DNA from: Acetobacteraceae bacterium
GTDB lineage: Bacteria > Pseudomonadota > Alphaproteobacteria > Acetobacterales > Acetobacteraceae
Direction: 5' to 3'
Length of the DNA: 56,331 bases
Assembly: GCA_019750465.1 (NCBI GenBank)
Contig: JAIEOP010000393.1
Coordinates: 1 to 56,331, forward strand
The position numbers and the translations under genes are program-made. The notes under the pieces are model-generated. The model ran no database searches. It was not told where the DNA came from and saw only the letters and a list, made by a program, of their open reading frames with translations. Below, one piece after another: positions 8,862 through 17,019 of the stretch (positions within the stretch are counted from its first letter, which is position 1; every line of letters starts with the position of its first letter).

Positions 8862-10271
8862 ATGGCCTTTCTGACGCGTGCCAGAGTCGAAGCGGGCACG
8901 GTGCTGTTGCTCGCCGATGCCACCCTGGCGCTGACCGCCTGGGCGTTGCTTGCCCAGCCCCTGGCCATCGCAGGGGGCGCAGGCGGCGGGTTGCTGGTGC
9001 TGGCCGCCTACCCGGCCGGTTTCGTGCTGCTGCTCTATGCCCTCGGCCTCTACCGCCGCGACACCCTGCTGGAGACCCGGCGGGCGCTGGCCCGGGCGGT
9101 GGTGGCCGCGCTGCTTGGCGGACTGCTGGCGACGCTGGCGGTGTCGAGCCTCACGGCACTCGCCAGGGAGGCGCAGCCGGGTGGGGTCTGGAAGACCTAC
9201 GCGCTCTCCGTCCTGGTGTTCTCCGCCACGGCCGGCCTGGCGCGGGCGGGGCTCTACCTGCTGCGCAGCCGCGGTGCCTTCCGCCGGCGGCTGCTGGTGG
9301 TTGGTGCCGGCAAGCGCGCCTTCGACCTCATCGTGCTGCTGCGGCGCGAGGGGCGGATGCTGGGCTACGACCTCGCCCTGCTGCACGACGAGGCGACGAT
9401 GGGCCCGGTCGATCCACGCCTCGCCGCCGACCACGCCTGCCCGATCCTGCCGCATGGGCGGGATTTCCTCGCCGCCGCGCGGACCTTCGGTGCCGACCAG
9501 ATCGTCGTCGCGCCGGACGAGCGGCGTGGCTTGCCGATGGAGGCGCTGCTGGAGTGCCGCATCGCCGGCTTCCCGGTGCAGGAGTACCAGCAATTCCTTG
9601 AGCGCGAGATCCGCCGGGTCGACATCAAGCGGCTGGAGATCGCCTGGCTGCTGTACTCCGATGGCTTCGTCTTCAGCCCGCTCGATCGCTGGCTGAAGCG
9701 GGCGCTGGACGTCGCCGTCAGCGGCACGCTGCTGCTGCTGGCCAGCCCCTTCCTGCTGGCCGCGGCGCTGGCGGTGCGGCTGGAGGATGGCGGGCCGGCC
9801 CTCTATCGGCAGGAGCGCGTGACGCGCGGCGGCCGGGTGTTCCGCATCCTCAAGCTGCGCACCATGCGGGTGGATGCGGAGAAATTCGGCGCGGTCTGGG
9901 CGACGGCGCGCGACCCGCGCATCACCCGCTTCGGGTCGTTCATGCGGCGCAGCCGAATCGACGAGCTGCCGCAGCTGATCAACATCCTGAAGGGCGACAT
10001 GTCCTTCGTCGGGCCGCGGCCGGAGCGCCCGCAATTCGTCGAGGAACTGGCCGGGGAACTGCCGCTCTACCGGGAACGCCACACGGTGCAGGCCGGGCTG
10101 ACCGGGTGGGCGCAGGTGAACTACCCCTACGGCGCCTCGCTCGACGATGCGCGGTCGAAGCTGTCCTACGACCTGTACTACGTGAAGAATTTCAGCGTGC
10201 TGTTCGACCTGCTGATCATCCTGCAGACCGCGCGCGTGGTGCTCTGGCCGGGTGCCGCGGGGGCGCGCTAG
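8862..10271 (+). CDS. Exopolysaccharide polyprenyl-phosphate sugar transferase (TIGR03013-like)
   Basis: 469 aa. Four hydrophobic segments in the first ~130 residues and a CoA-binding-like middle domain precede a C-terminal bacterial sugar-transferase domain (about 280-469) with L-K-L-R-T-M, D-E-L-P-Q-L-I-N and GPRPERPQF motifs. Such enzymes load the first sugar-1-phosphate on undecaprenyl phosphate in the inner membrane to begin exopolysaccharide synthesis. No other polysaccharide genes are nearby, so it is an isolated copy. Its TAG stop lies within the first bases of the dispersed repeat at 10267, so the end of the gene is set by that repeat. Confidence 0.9.
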   Translation: MAFLTRARVEAGTVLLLADATLALTAWALLAQPLAIAGGAGGGLLVLAAYPAGFVLLLYALGLYRRDTLLETRRALARAVVAALLGGLLATLAVSSLTALAREAQPGGVWKTYALSVLVFSATAGLARAGLYLLRSRGAFRRRLLVVGAGKRAFDLIVLLRREGRMLGYDLALLHDEATMGPVDPRLAADHACPILPHGRDFLAAARTFGADQIVVAPDERRGLPMEALLECRIAGFPVQEYQQFLEREIRRVDIKRLEIAWLLYSDGFVFSPLDRWLKRALDVAVSGTLLLLASPFLLAAALAVRLEDGGPALYRQERVTRGGRVFRILKLRTMRVDAEKFGAVWATARDPRITRFGSFMRRSRIDELPQLINILKGDMSFVGPRPERPQFVEELAGELPLYRERHTVQAGLTGWAQVNYPYGASLDDARSKLSYDLYYVKNFSVLFDLLIILQTARVVLWPGAAGAR

Positions 10272-10374
10272 AGCGGGATGCGTTGAGGCAGAATCGCCGC
10301 AAACGCTGAATCCCGCGACCCAGCAAAGGCTAGAGCGTGTTGCGTGAGCGCACGCGAACGCAGCATGCTCTAGC
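10267..10374 (+). repeat. Dispersed ~108-bp hairpin repeat, copy A
   Basis: This stretch matches, in reverse orientation, 53581-53689 at most positions, including gctagagcgggatgcgtt at its start. The second half (10329-10374) folds into a 17-bp stem (two G-T wobbles) with a 12-nt loop. The motif gctagagc followed by tgcgt four bases later occurs three times: at the left end, at the stem start, and inverted at the right end. No coding capacity is seen. It looks like a REP or MITE-type mobile repeat. Confidence 0.85.
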
Positions 10375-10525
10375 AGGTTGCGGAAATTCGATTTTCGACG
10401 GCAGCCAGCGCAACATTGATTCGCGGGATCCGCCTGGTTCGAAAGGAAAATTCAGGCGACGGCATTTCTGGATTCCTTCATGCCTTTTGTTGCGTGTCCG
10501 ATGGAGAATTTCCGCAGCCTGCTAG
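10370..10525. mobile_element. Candidate 156-bp MITE with 20-bp terminal inverted repeats
   Basis: Positions 10370-10389 (ctagcaggttgcggaaattc) and the reverse complement of 10506-10525 agree at 19 of 20 bases. The interior is richer in A+T than the flanks, contains further short inverted repeats (for example around 10407 and 10489) and codes for nothing evident. The left end overlaps the last bases of the dispersed repeat (10367-10374). Size and structure fit a non-autonomous miniature element; no transposase with these ends is in the window. Confidence 0.6.
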
Positions 10526-10555
10526 GGCGCCGCGCCCGCCGCGCCGCGGTCCGGG

Positions 10556-11059
10556 TCAGGGGCCGGTCGGCTTTGGCAGGTTCGCCACCTCGTTGCAGAG
10601 CCGGCGCATCCTGGCCTCGTCGATCTCCTTCCAGGTGGCGAAGGTCACCTGCTGCTGCTTCAGCGCCTCCATCGTCTTCTGCGCGTCCAGGATCTTCGTC
10701 CGCTCCTTGCCGATGCGCCGGTGCATGTCCTTGACCAGCTCGGAATTCGTCTCGCCCGTCGTATCGTGCGGCCAGTCCGAGATGGCGTTGGACAGCGCGT
10801 TGACCACGAACTGGCCCGAGCCCGCCAGCTTGACGAAGCGGATCTCCTTCTTCGCGTCGGCGACGGCCTTCTCCTGCTCCGCCAGGCCCGTATCCACCTG
10901 CTGCGCCTGGATGTAGGTCGCATCGAGGAGCTTCTTCTGCTCCTCGAACTCCCGCCACTTCGCCTCCGCCTTCTGCGTCAGGGCGTCCGGCTTTGGCGGA
11001 GCCGTCGCGGTCCCGCCGCCGAACGGCCAGGGGAGAAGGGAGAACAGGCTGCCACTCAT
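10556..11059 (-). CDS. Hypothetical coiled-coil protein
   Basis: 167 aa without a recognised family. The N-terminus is short and hydrophobic (SLFSLLPWPF), and the rest is charged with long helical stretches (about residues 28-75 and 105-150), likely coiled coil. It is the gene downstream of the aminotransferase at 11186 but is separated by a strong hairpin, so it is probably transcribed on its own. Base composition is similar to or slightly less GC-rich than its neighbours. Confidence 0.6.
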   Translation of the reverse strand: MSGSLFSLLPWPFGGGTATAPPKPDALTQKAEAKWREFEEQKKLLDATYIQAQQVDTGLAEQEKAVADAKKEIRFVKLAGSGQFVVNALSNAISDWPHDTTGETNSELVKDMHRRIGKERTKILDAQKTMEALKQQQVTFATWKEIDEARMRRLCNEVANLPKPTGP

Positions 11060-11108
11060 GATGTGCCTCCATCCGTCTGATGGAGGGAGGCTAATCCGCT
11101 GCCGGCGG

Positions 11109-11153
11109 CCGGCCCTGTTCCCCTGGGGACAGTTCCCCTGGGGACAGGGCCGG
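11109..11153 (-). terminator. GC-rich near-palindrome downstream of the aminotransferase gene
   Basis: A 45-bp near-palindrome begins ccggccctg and ends cagggccgg. It encloses two copies of a 15-bp unit (gttcccctggggaca). It sits 33 bp beyond the stop of the gene at 11186-12424 and before the next gene on the same strand, a position suited to transcription termination. There is no clear T-run, so the role is inferred. Confidence 0.5.
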
Positions 11154-11185
11154 CGCCGCTGGCGGCACCCCGGGGCTGCGCGCCG

Positions 11186-12424
11186 TCAGCCCGCGCCGTG
11201 CCGCACGTTGGCGCTCTGCGCCGGGATGCCGGTCTCCTCGAAGCAGACGCGGGCGAAGGCGGCGACGCCCTCGCGGATCTCCTCCTTCGACGGGAGGGCG
11301 AAGCAGAGGCGGAGCTGGGACTTGGCGCTGGCCGGGTCGCAGGCCCATTCCGGGCCAGGGTTGAACTGGATGCCGGCCCGGGCCGCCGGCTGCACCAGCT
11401 TGGCCACGTCCACCCCATCCGGCAGCCTGATCCACAGGAAGATGCCGCCCTTCGGGATGAACAGCTCCGCCGCGGCGCCGAATTCCCGCTCCACCGCCTC
11501 GACCATCGTGCGCAGCTTCTCCTCCAGCACGCCGGACAGCGCCGCGACATGGCTGTCGAAGTGCTTGGAGAAATACTCGGCCACCATCATCTGCTCGACG
11601 GCGCCGGTGCCGCCATCGGTCTTCAGCGAGACGAGGCGCCACAGCACCTCCTGCGGCGCCACGGCGTAGGCGGCGCGCAGCGCCGGCGCCAGCGTCTTGG
11701 AGAAGGACCCGATGTGGATCACCTGCGCCGGATCCAGCGCGTAGAGCGCCGGCGGCGCCGTGCCGCTGCCGGCCCAGATCAGGTCGGCATAGCACTCGTC
11801 CTCGAAGACCGGCACGCCATGCGCGCGCGCCAGCTCCAGCATCCGGTGCCGCCGGTCCAGCGGCAGGATCGAGCCGGTGGGGTTCTGGATGGTCGGGATG
11901 GTGTAGATGTACTTGGGCGTGACGCCCCTGGCCTTCAGCGCATCCAGCGCGTCGGCGAGGCTGTCCATGCGCATCCCCTCGGCGTCGAGCGCCACGGGCA
12001 CGACGGTGACGCCGCGCTTCTTCACCCGGCTGATCGCGCCGCCATAGGACAGCTCCTCGATGATTACCGTGTCGCCCGCCTCCAGCAGCAGGTCGTTCAC
12101 CAGGTCGAGGCCCTGCAGCGAGCCCGAGGTGATCAGCACGTCGTCGCGGGTGCAGGGATCGACGCCGCGGTGGCGCCTGAGCTTGTCGGCCACCATGTCG
12201 CGCAGCCCGTCATGCCCGAGCGGCCCCTGGCCCATGTTGTAGAGGGCGAGGCCCGATCCCTCCCGCCGCAGTGCCGCCGCAGCCGCGTCGGCGAGCGCGT
12301 CCACGGGAATGCGCGTCGGGTCGTTGTGGCCGCCGACGAAGTTGTATTTCGGCAGGCCGGCGAAGCGGGGCGTCGCGGCGGGCGTGCCGGCGCGGAACAG
12401 GCGGGCATAGGCGGGGGCGGGCAT
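11186..12424 (-). CDS. PLP-dependent class I/II aminotransferase (2-aminoadipate type)
   Basis: 412 aa fold-type I aminotransferase close to LysN/AraT-like enzymes that move amino groups between amino acids and 2-oxo acids. Seen features are Y-N-M-G-Q-G-P-L-G near the N-terminus, IPTIQNPTG, and S-F-S-K-T-L-A-P-A-L-R with the PLP lysine. I place the start at 12424 (AAGGGA upstream) rather than an in-frame ATG ten codons earlier that lacks a ribosome site. It follows the TRIC-channel and MFS genes on the same strand. Substrate cannot be told from sequence. Confidence 0.88.
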   Translation of the reverse strand: MPAPAYARLFRAGTPAATPRFAGLPKYNFVGGHNDPTRIPVDALADAAAAALRREGSGLALYNMGQGPLGHDGLRDMVADKLRRHRGVDPCTRDDVLITSGSLQGLDLVNDLLLEAGDTVIIEELSYGGAISRVKKRGVTVVPVALDAEGMRMDSLADALDALKARGVTPKYIYTIPTIQNPTGSILPLDRRHRMLELARAHGVPVFEDECYADLIWAGSGTAPPALYALDPAQVIHIGSFSKTLAPALRAAYAVAPQEVLWRLVSLKTDGGTGAVEQMMVAEYFSKHFDSHVAALSGVLEEKLRTMVEAVEREFGAAAELFIPKGGIFLWIRLPDGVDVAKLVQPAARAGIQFNPGPEWACDPASAKSQLRLCFALPSKEEIREGVAAFARVCFEETGIPAQSANVRHGAG

Positions 12425-12494
12425 GGGCGGGCGTTCCCTTGGACGTTCCTGCATGGACTCTGCCGGCGCGCGCCGGGGCCGGCAATCCCGCCGG

Positions 12495-13142
12495 TCAACC
12501 GGGATCCGGATACTCCCGCCCGGGCCGTGCCCGGTACGCCGGCAGCGACCAGCCGCGCAGCAGCGCCAGGGCGCGGATCGCGAAGGTCACCGCGATCCCC
12601 GCCGCCACCGCGGGTTCGCGCCAGACGCCCTCGATGCGCAGCACGACGAACACGGCCGCCCCCGCCGCCGCGGCGGTGAGGTAGATCTCGCGCCGCAGGA
12701 TCAGCGGCAGCTCGTTGCAGATCACGTCGCGCAGGATGCCGCCCGCGGTCGCGGTGACGACCCCGAGCAGCACGGCCGCCCAGGGGCTCGCGCCGGCCAG
12801 CAGCGCGATCTCCGCGCCCACCACGGCGTAGAGCGCGAGCCCCACCGCATCGGCCCAGAGCAGGGCGCGGTAGCGGCTTTCCAGCCGGTGCGCGGCGAAG
12901 AAGGTGATGACGGCGACGGCGGCGCAGACCGCCAGCAGCTCCGGCGCGCGCAGCCAGAACACCGGCGTGCGGCCGAGCAGCAGGTCGCGCAGCGTCCCCC
13001 CGCCGAAGCCGGTGACGGCGGCCATCAGGATGAACCCCACCGCGTCCATCCGCTTGCGCGAGGCAACCAGCGCGCCGGAGGCCGCGAATCCCGCGATGCC
13101 GACGACATCGAGCACCTGCAGCAGGGTGTCGAAGCCGGTCAT
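12495..13142 (-). CDS. TRIC family (UPF0126/YicG-like) membrane channel
   Basis: 215 aa with about seven hydrophobic helices in two repeats. Each repeat holds the family signature of a Gly-rich turn followed by LRD: GFGGGTLRDLLLG (about 44-56) and ATAGGILRDVICNELP (about 130-145). Prokaryotic TRIC homologues form trimeric cation channels, mainly K+ permeable. It lies 21 bp downstream of the MFS gene, so cotranscription is likely. Confidence 0.92.
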   Translation of the reverse strand: MTGFDTLLQVLDVVGIAGFAASGALVASRKRMDAVGFILMAAVTGFGGGTLRDLLLGRTPVFWLRAPELLAVCAAVAVITFFAAHRLESRYRALLWADAVGLALYAVVGAEIALLAGASPWAAVLLGVVTATAGGILRDVICNELPLILRREIYLTAAAAGAAVFVVLRIEGVWREPAVAAGIAVTFAIRALALLRGWSLPAYRARPGREYPDPG

Positions 13143-13163
13143 CGGGCGGGGCAGGGCAGCCGG

Positions 13164-14441
13164 CTATTCCGCCGGCTGCGGTTGCGGCGCGGCGCGGCGG
13201 CGCCCCACCGCCGAGGCCCCCTGCGCCCCGCCGGCACAGAGCAGCGAGAGACCGAGCAGCGCCGCCACCACCGGCAGCACCAGCCACGGGTAGCCCATGT
13301 CGATCAGCAACCCGAGCGGCACCGGCGTGATCGCCGAGCCCAGGGGAAGCCCCGACGAGACGAAGCCGAAGACCTTGCCGATCTGCCCCCGCGGCGAGGC
13401 ATCCCGCAGCATCACGTCGCGCGGCGTGCGCGAGGTGCCGAGCGCCAGCCCGCCGAGGAAGACCAGGGCGACCACCAGCACCTCCGGCAGCCGCACCAGG
13501 CCGGGGATCAGCAGCAGCACCATGGCGGCGATCGTCAGCCCCACCACCGCGCCGAGCAGCCCGCGCTTCATCGCATCCGCCATCCAGCCGCCGACCAGCG
13601 TGCCGGCCGTCGCCCCCACCGTGTAGCCGGTCAGTGCCGCCGAGGCGGCCAGGATCGGCATGCCCCAGAGCTTGCCGAGCACCGGCACGAGCCAGGACTG
13701 GATGCCCGCCCCGGCCATGGCGCTCAGCAGGAAGAAGCCGAAGAACAGCAGCATGGGCCGGGAGAGCAGCAGCGCACGCCCGCTGAGCTCCTCCGATGCG
13801 GCCGCGCCCTTCGCGGGTTTCGCCTGGTCGCGCAGCACCCGGCTCTGCAGCAGGATGGCGACGACCACCGGCACGCCGAGCAGCCCGACGAGCAGCAGCG
13901 CGGTGCGCCAGGACAGGCCCGCGGCCTCCAGCAACAGGCCCATCACCACCGGGCCGAGCGCGAAGCCGACATTGCCGGTGAAGGTGTGCAGCGCGAAGGC
14001 GCGGCCCATGAAGGACTTGCTGACGCTGCCGGCGAGGATGGCGTAGTCCGCCGGGTGGATCACGCTGTTGCCGATGCCCGAGAGGATCGCCAGCGGCAGG
14101 ATCACCCAGAAGCTCGGCGCGAAGGCCATGGCGGCGATCGACAGCGCCATCAGCAGCGTCCCGCCCACCAGGAAGGGCCGCGCGCCGTGGCGGTCCACCA
14201 GGAAGCCGACCGGCGTCTGCAGCAGCGCCGTCGTGCCGCTCATCAGCGCCACCGCCAGGCCGAGCGTGGCGTAGGAGACGTCGAATTCCTGCCGCCACAC
14301 GAGGAACAGCGGCGGCAGGCTGAGCATGTAGAAGTGGGACAGGAAATGCCCCATCCCGATCAGCCCGATGATGCGGAGGTCGCGGCGCCGATGGGCGCGG
14401 TCCGCCGGATGGTCCGGGGCGGGCGGGTCGGCTGGCGGCAT
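13164..14441 (-). CDS. Major facilitator superfamily transporter
   Basis: 425 aa, about 12 transmembrane segments. The MFS loop 2-3 motif is present as G-F-L-V-D-R-H-G-A-R-P. The ATG at 14441 with AGGA upstream is preferred over a GTG ten codons earlier. It is first in a run with the TRIC channel and aminotransferase. The opposite-strand YjfM-like gene starts 107 bp away, so a divergent promoter region lies at about 14442-14548. Substrate unknown. Confidence 0.88.
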   Translation of the reverse strand: MPPADPPAPDHPADRAHRRRDLRIIGLIGMGHFLSHFYMLSLPPLFLVWRQEFDVSYATLGLAVALMSGTTALLQTPVGFLVDRHGARPFLVGGTLLMALSIAAMAFAPSFWVILPLAILSGIGNSVIHPADYAILAGSVSKSFMGRAFALHTFTGNVGFALGPVVMGLLLEAAGLSWRTALLLVGLLGVPVVVAILLQSRVLRDQAKPAKGAAASEELSGRALLLSRPMLLFFGFFLLSAMAGAGIQSWLVPVLGKLWGMPILAASAALTGYTVGATAGTLVGGWMADAMKRGLLGAVVGLTIAAMVLLLIPGLVRLPEVLVVALVFLGGLALGTSRTPRDVMLRDASPRGQIGKVFGFVSSGLPLGSAITPVPLGLLIDMGYPWLVLPVVAALLGLSLLCAGGAQGASAVGRRRAAPQPQPAE

Positions 14442-14548
14442 GCCGGGTGGTCCTGGTTCTCCGGAGTACACCGAACCCTGCGCCTCGGGTCGGGCAGGGT
14501 CAATCCGCCCCTGGTCATGGCCGTGGCGGGGCCGTTACGCTCGCTGCC

Positions 14549-14824
14549 GTGAGACGCGCCCGCACCATCACCCTGCTGCTGCTCGGCGGCGGCGCCATGA
14601 CCGCGGCGGTCGCCGCCTTCCCGACACGCAGCGGCGAATGCCGCGCGGCGCGGGCGGCGCAGGACAAGTTCGCCGACGAGATCTGCGGCCGCTCCGGCAG
14701 CTCCTCGACGCGCACGGGCTCCGGCTTCTGGGGCGGGCGGAGCAGCGGCGGCGCCACCACCGCCGCATCCTCGCGCGGCGGCTTCGGCGGCAGCGCCGCG
14801 TCCTTCTCCGGCAGCGGCGGCTGA
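14549..14824 (+). CDS. Small secreted Gly/Ser-rich protein in YjfM/YgiB (DUF1190) position
   Basis: 91 aa from a GTG at 14549. A hydrophobic N-terminus (TITLLLLGGG) is followed by C-R-A-A-R-A-A-Q-D-K-F-A-D-E-I-C and a Ser/Gly-rich tail (GFGGSAASFSGSGG). The tail and location, just upstream of a YjfC-like enzyme and a DUF350 protein, resemble E. coli YjfM/YgiB, but it is much shorter than DUF1190 proteins, so the family call is contextual. Its last 81 bases are repeated immediately downstream. Start is uncertain; an ATG follows 15 codons later. Confidence 0.6.
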   Translation: MRRARTITLLLLGGGAMTAAVAAFPTRSGECRAARAAQDKFADEICGRSGSSSTRTGSGFWGGRSSGGATTAASSRGGFGGSAASFSGSGG

Positions 14825-14905
14825 GCGGCGGCGCCACCACCGCCGCATCCTCGCGCGGCGGCTTCGGCGGCAGCGCCGCGTCCTTCTCCGGCAGCGGCGG
14901 CTGAG
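14744..14905. repeat. Perfect 80-bp tandem duplication over the 3' end of the YjfM-like gene
   Basis: Bases 14744-14823 recur without a mismatch at 14824-14903, and identity continues two bases further. Copy 1 encodes the Ser/Gly-rich tail and most of the stop codon; copy 2 lies entirely after the stop. Because 80 is not a multiple of three, copy 2 is not an in-frame extension. Its end supplies the purine-rich sequence just before the YjfC start at 14911. Zero divergence implies a very recent event or an assembly artefact. Confidence 0.92.
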
Positions 14906-14910
14906 GGGCG

Positions 14911-16050
14911 ATGCAGCGGCTCGATGTCACCCCGCGGCCGGACCGGCTGGAACGCACACGGAGCCTGGGCTTCGCCTATGCCGACATCGCCGGCGAGCCC
15001 TATTGGGACGAGAGCGCCTGCTACCGCTTCAGCGCCGCCCAGGTGGACCTGCTGGAGGCGGCGACGGCGGAGCTGGAGCGGCTGTCGCGGGAGGCCGTCG
15101 AGCACGCGGTCCGCTGGAACCGCCGCGCGCAGCTTGGCCTGACGGAAGCCGAATGGACGCTCGCCGTGCGCTCCTGGGAGGCGCGGGAGCCGAGCCTCTA
15201 TGGCCGGATGGACCTGGTCTGGGATGGCGGCGCCACGCCGCCGCGGCTGCTGGAATACAATGCCGACACGCCGACCGCGCTGTTCGAGGCCGCGGTGGTG
15301 CAGTGGGAATGGCTGCAATGCGAGAACCCGGCGGCCGACCAGTTCAACATGCTGCACGAGGCGCTGATCGACACCTGGCGGGCCTATGCGACGCCCGGCG
15401 GCACGGTGCACTTCACCTGCGTGCCCGACCATGCCGAGGACCGCGGCACGGTGGACTACCTGCGCGACACGGCGTTGCAGGCCGGCTTGAACGCGCCCTT
15501 CCTGCACGTCGGCGGGATCGGCTGGAATGCCGCGGCCGGCGAGTTCCGCAACCTCGAGGAACAGCCGATCCACACCCTGTTCAAGCTCTACCCCTGGGAC
15601 TGGCTGCTGGCCGAACCCTTCGGCAGGCATGTGGCCGCCGCGCCCACGCGCTGGATCGAGCCGGCCTGGCGGCTGATCCCGGCGGGGAAGGGGTTCCTGG
15701 CGCTGCTCTGGCAGCTCTTCCCGGACCACCCGAACCTGCTGCCGGCCTTCCTGGAGCCCGGCCGCACCGGCGGGCGGGAGGTGGCCAAGCCGTTCCACGG
15801 GCGGGAGGGCGCCAACATCTCCGCCCCCGGCATCGAGACCGACGGTCCCTATGGCCGCCAGCCGCGCGTGTACCAGGCCTGGGCCGAGCTGCCCTGCTTC
15901 GCCGGCCGCTACCCCGTGCTGGGCAGCTGGCTGGTGGCGGGCAGGCCGGCGGGCCTCGGCATCCGCGAGGACGCGACGCCCATCACCCGCGACACCAGCC
16001 GCTTCGTGCCGCATTTCTTCCCGGCCGAGGAGGCCAAAGGACAGCCATGA
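14911..16050 (+). CDS. Glutathionylspermidine synthase-family ATP-grasp protein (YjfC/YgiC-like)
   Basis: 379 aa, matching YgiC/YjfC length (about 386). These are ATP-grasp ligases related to the synthetase half of glutathionylspermidine synthase; in E. coli neither YgiC nor YjfC has a well-established substrate. Family blocks seen are L-L-E-Y-N-A-D-T-P-T (about 111-120), L-F-K-L-Y-P-W-D-W (about 224-232), K-P-F-H-G-R-E-G (about 293-300) and the C-terminal Y-P-V-L-G-S-W. It overlaps the following DUF350 gene by ATGA, and the YjfM-like gene is upstream: a yjfMCL-like operon. Confidence 0.88.
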   Translation: MQRLDVTPRPDRLERTRSLGFAYADIAGEPYWDESACYRFSAAQVDLLEAATAELERLSREAVEHAVRWNRRAQLGLTEAEWTLAVRSWEAREPSLYGRMDLVWDGGATPPRLLEYNADTPTALFEAAVVQWEWLQCENPAADQFNMLHEALIDTWRAYATPGGTVHFTCVPDHAEDRGTVDYLRDTALQAGLNAPFLHVGGIGWNAAAGEFRNLEEQPIHTLFKLYPWDWLLAEPFGRHVAAAPTRWIEPAWRLIPAGKGFLALLWQLFPDHPNLLPAFLEPGRTGGREVAKPFHGREGANISAPGIETDGPYGRQPRVYQAWAELPCFAGRYPVLGSWLVAGRPAGLGIREDATPITRDTSRFVPHFFPAEEAKGQP

Positions 16051-16451
16051 CCAGCCTCGCCACCCTGCCGGCCTTCCTCGGGCATTTCGCGCTCGGCATC
16101 CTGCTGCTGGCGGGGGCGGTGACGGTGCACATGCGCCTGACGCCGCATGACGAGCTGGCGCTGATCCGGGAGGGCAATACCGGCGCCGCGATCACGCTGG
16201 GCGGCGTGGTGATCGGCTATGCGCTGCCGATCGGCTCGGCGATCTCGCATTCCTTCGGGGTGATCGACGCGGCGGTGTGGAGCGTGCTCGCCGTGGTCGC
16301 GCAGCAGGGCGCCTTCCTGGTCTGCACGCGGGTGCTGCTGCCGGACTGGCGCGCGGCGCTGGAGCAGCGGGGCGAGCTGGCCGGGTCGGTGCTGAAGGGT
16401 GCGGCGGCGGTGGCGGTGGGGGTGCTGAACGCGGCCTGCCTGACGACGTGA
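16047..16451 (+). CDS. DUF350 membrane protein (YjfL-like)
   Basis: 134 aa with four hydrophobic helices. DUF350 features include an early LTPHDELALIREGN segment, then G-N-T-G-A-A-I-T-L-G-G and ALPIGSAISHS. It begins inside the stop codon of the YjfC-like gene (ATGA overlap), giving tight translational coupling. The trio of small secreted protein, ATP-grasp ligase and DUF350 membrane protein is conserved in many proteobacteria and suggests a joint envelope task that has not been established. Confidence 0.85.
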   Translation: MTSLATLPAFLGHFALGILLLAGAVTVHMRLTPHDELALIREGNTGAAITLGGVVIGYALPIGSAISHSFGVIDAAVWSVLAVVAQQGAFLVCTRVLLPDWRAALEQRGELAGSVLKGAAAVAVGVLNAACLTT

Positions 16452-16469
16452 GGGGCGGGCTGCGGCAGG

Positions 16470-16970
16470 CTACGGCGACCCGCCGCCGACCGGCGCCGCC
16501 AGGCGCGACGCCAGAACGCGCGGATCGGCTTCGGCATCGAGCAACTCTTCCAGCGCGAAGGGACAGGCCTGCGGCAGCGGCAGCGGCGTGTGGTCATCGA
16601 ACTCAAAATCCCGGCGCGCTAGTCGGCACGCATCCTCCCAGAGCGCCGGCACATCGATGATCCGCCGCATGGAGGGGCGATAGCGCCGCCGCGCATTCAG
16701 CAGAAACGCAGCGGTCTCCTTCCGCCAGTGCCGCACCGCCCCGTCCTCCGGCAGCGCCGCCATCTTGATCAGGTGCGCCAGCGCCTGGAGGAGGTTGCTC
16801 TCGGCCTGGAAGCGCTGCTCGTTGCCCACCTCCTCGATCTCCTCGGCCACATGCTCCAGGTCGAGGTCGTTGGGCAGGCGCACCCCCGCCGAGGCCAGGC
16901 CGCGCAATACCCGCGCCTGGTGCTGTGACCAGGCATGGATGTCCTCCTCATAGAGCGCCGTCACGTCCAT
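16470..16970 (-). CDS. DUF29 domain protein
   Basis: 166 aa. It begins M-D-V-T-A-L-Y-E-E-D-I-H-A-W and carries D-L-E-H-V-A-E-E-I-E-E-V-G, both typical of DUF29, a family common in cyanobacteria and alphaproteobacteria with no known biochemical role. The start at 16970 is set by the conserved N-terminus; the open frame extends further upstream. It is convergent with the DUF350 gene (18 bp between stops) and downstream of a LysR gene on the same strand. Confidence 0.88.
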   Translation of the reverse strand: MDVTALYEEDIHAWSQHQARVLRGLASAGVRLPNDLDLEHVAEEIEEVGNEQRFQAESNLLQALAHLIKMAALPEDGAVRHWRKETAAFLLNARRRYRPSMRRIIDVPALWEDACRLARRDFEFDDHTPLPLPQACPFALEELLDAEADPRVLASRLAAPVGGGSP

Positions 16971-17019
16971 GGCTGCCCTCCTGAGCCGCCTTACCTTAGT
17001 GCATCGGCGGCCGCGGGCG

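Noticed and set aside
14368-14904. Longer frame that reads the second 80-bp copy as a Ser/Gly tail
   Set aside because: Its first part is not in the frame of the signal peptide and Cys-containing region; it reads copy 2 in frame only because the repeat is not a multiple of three.
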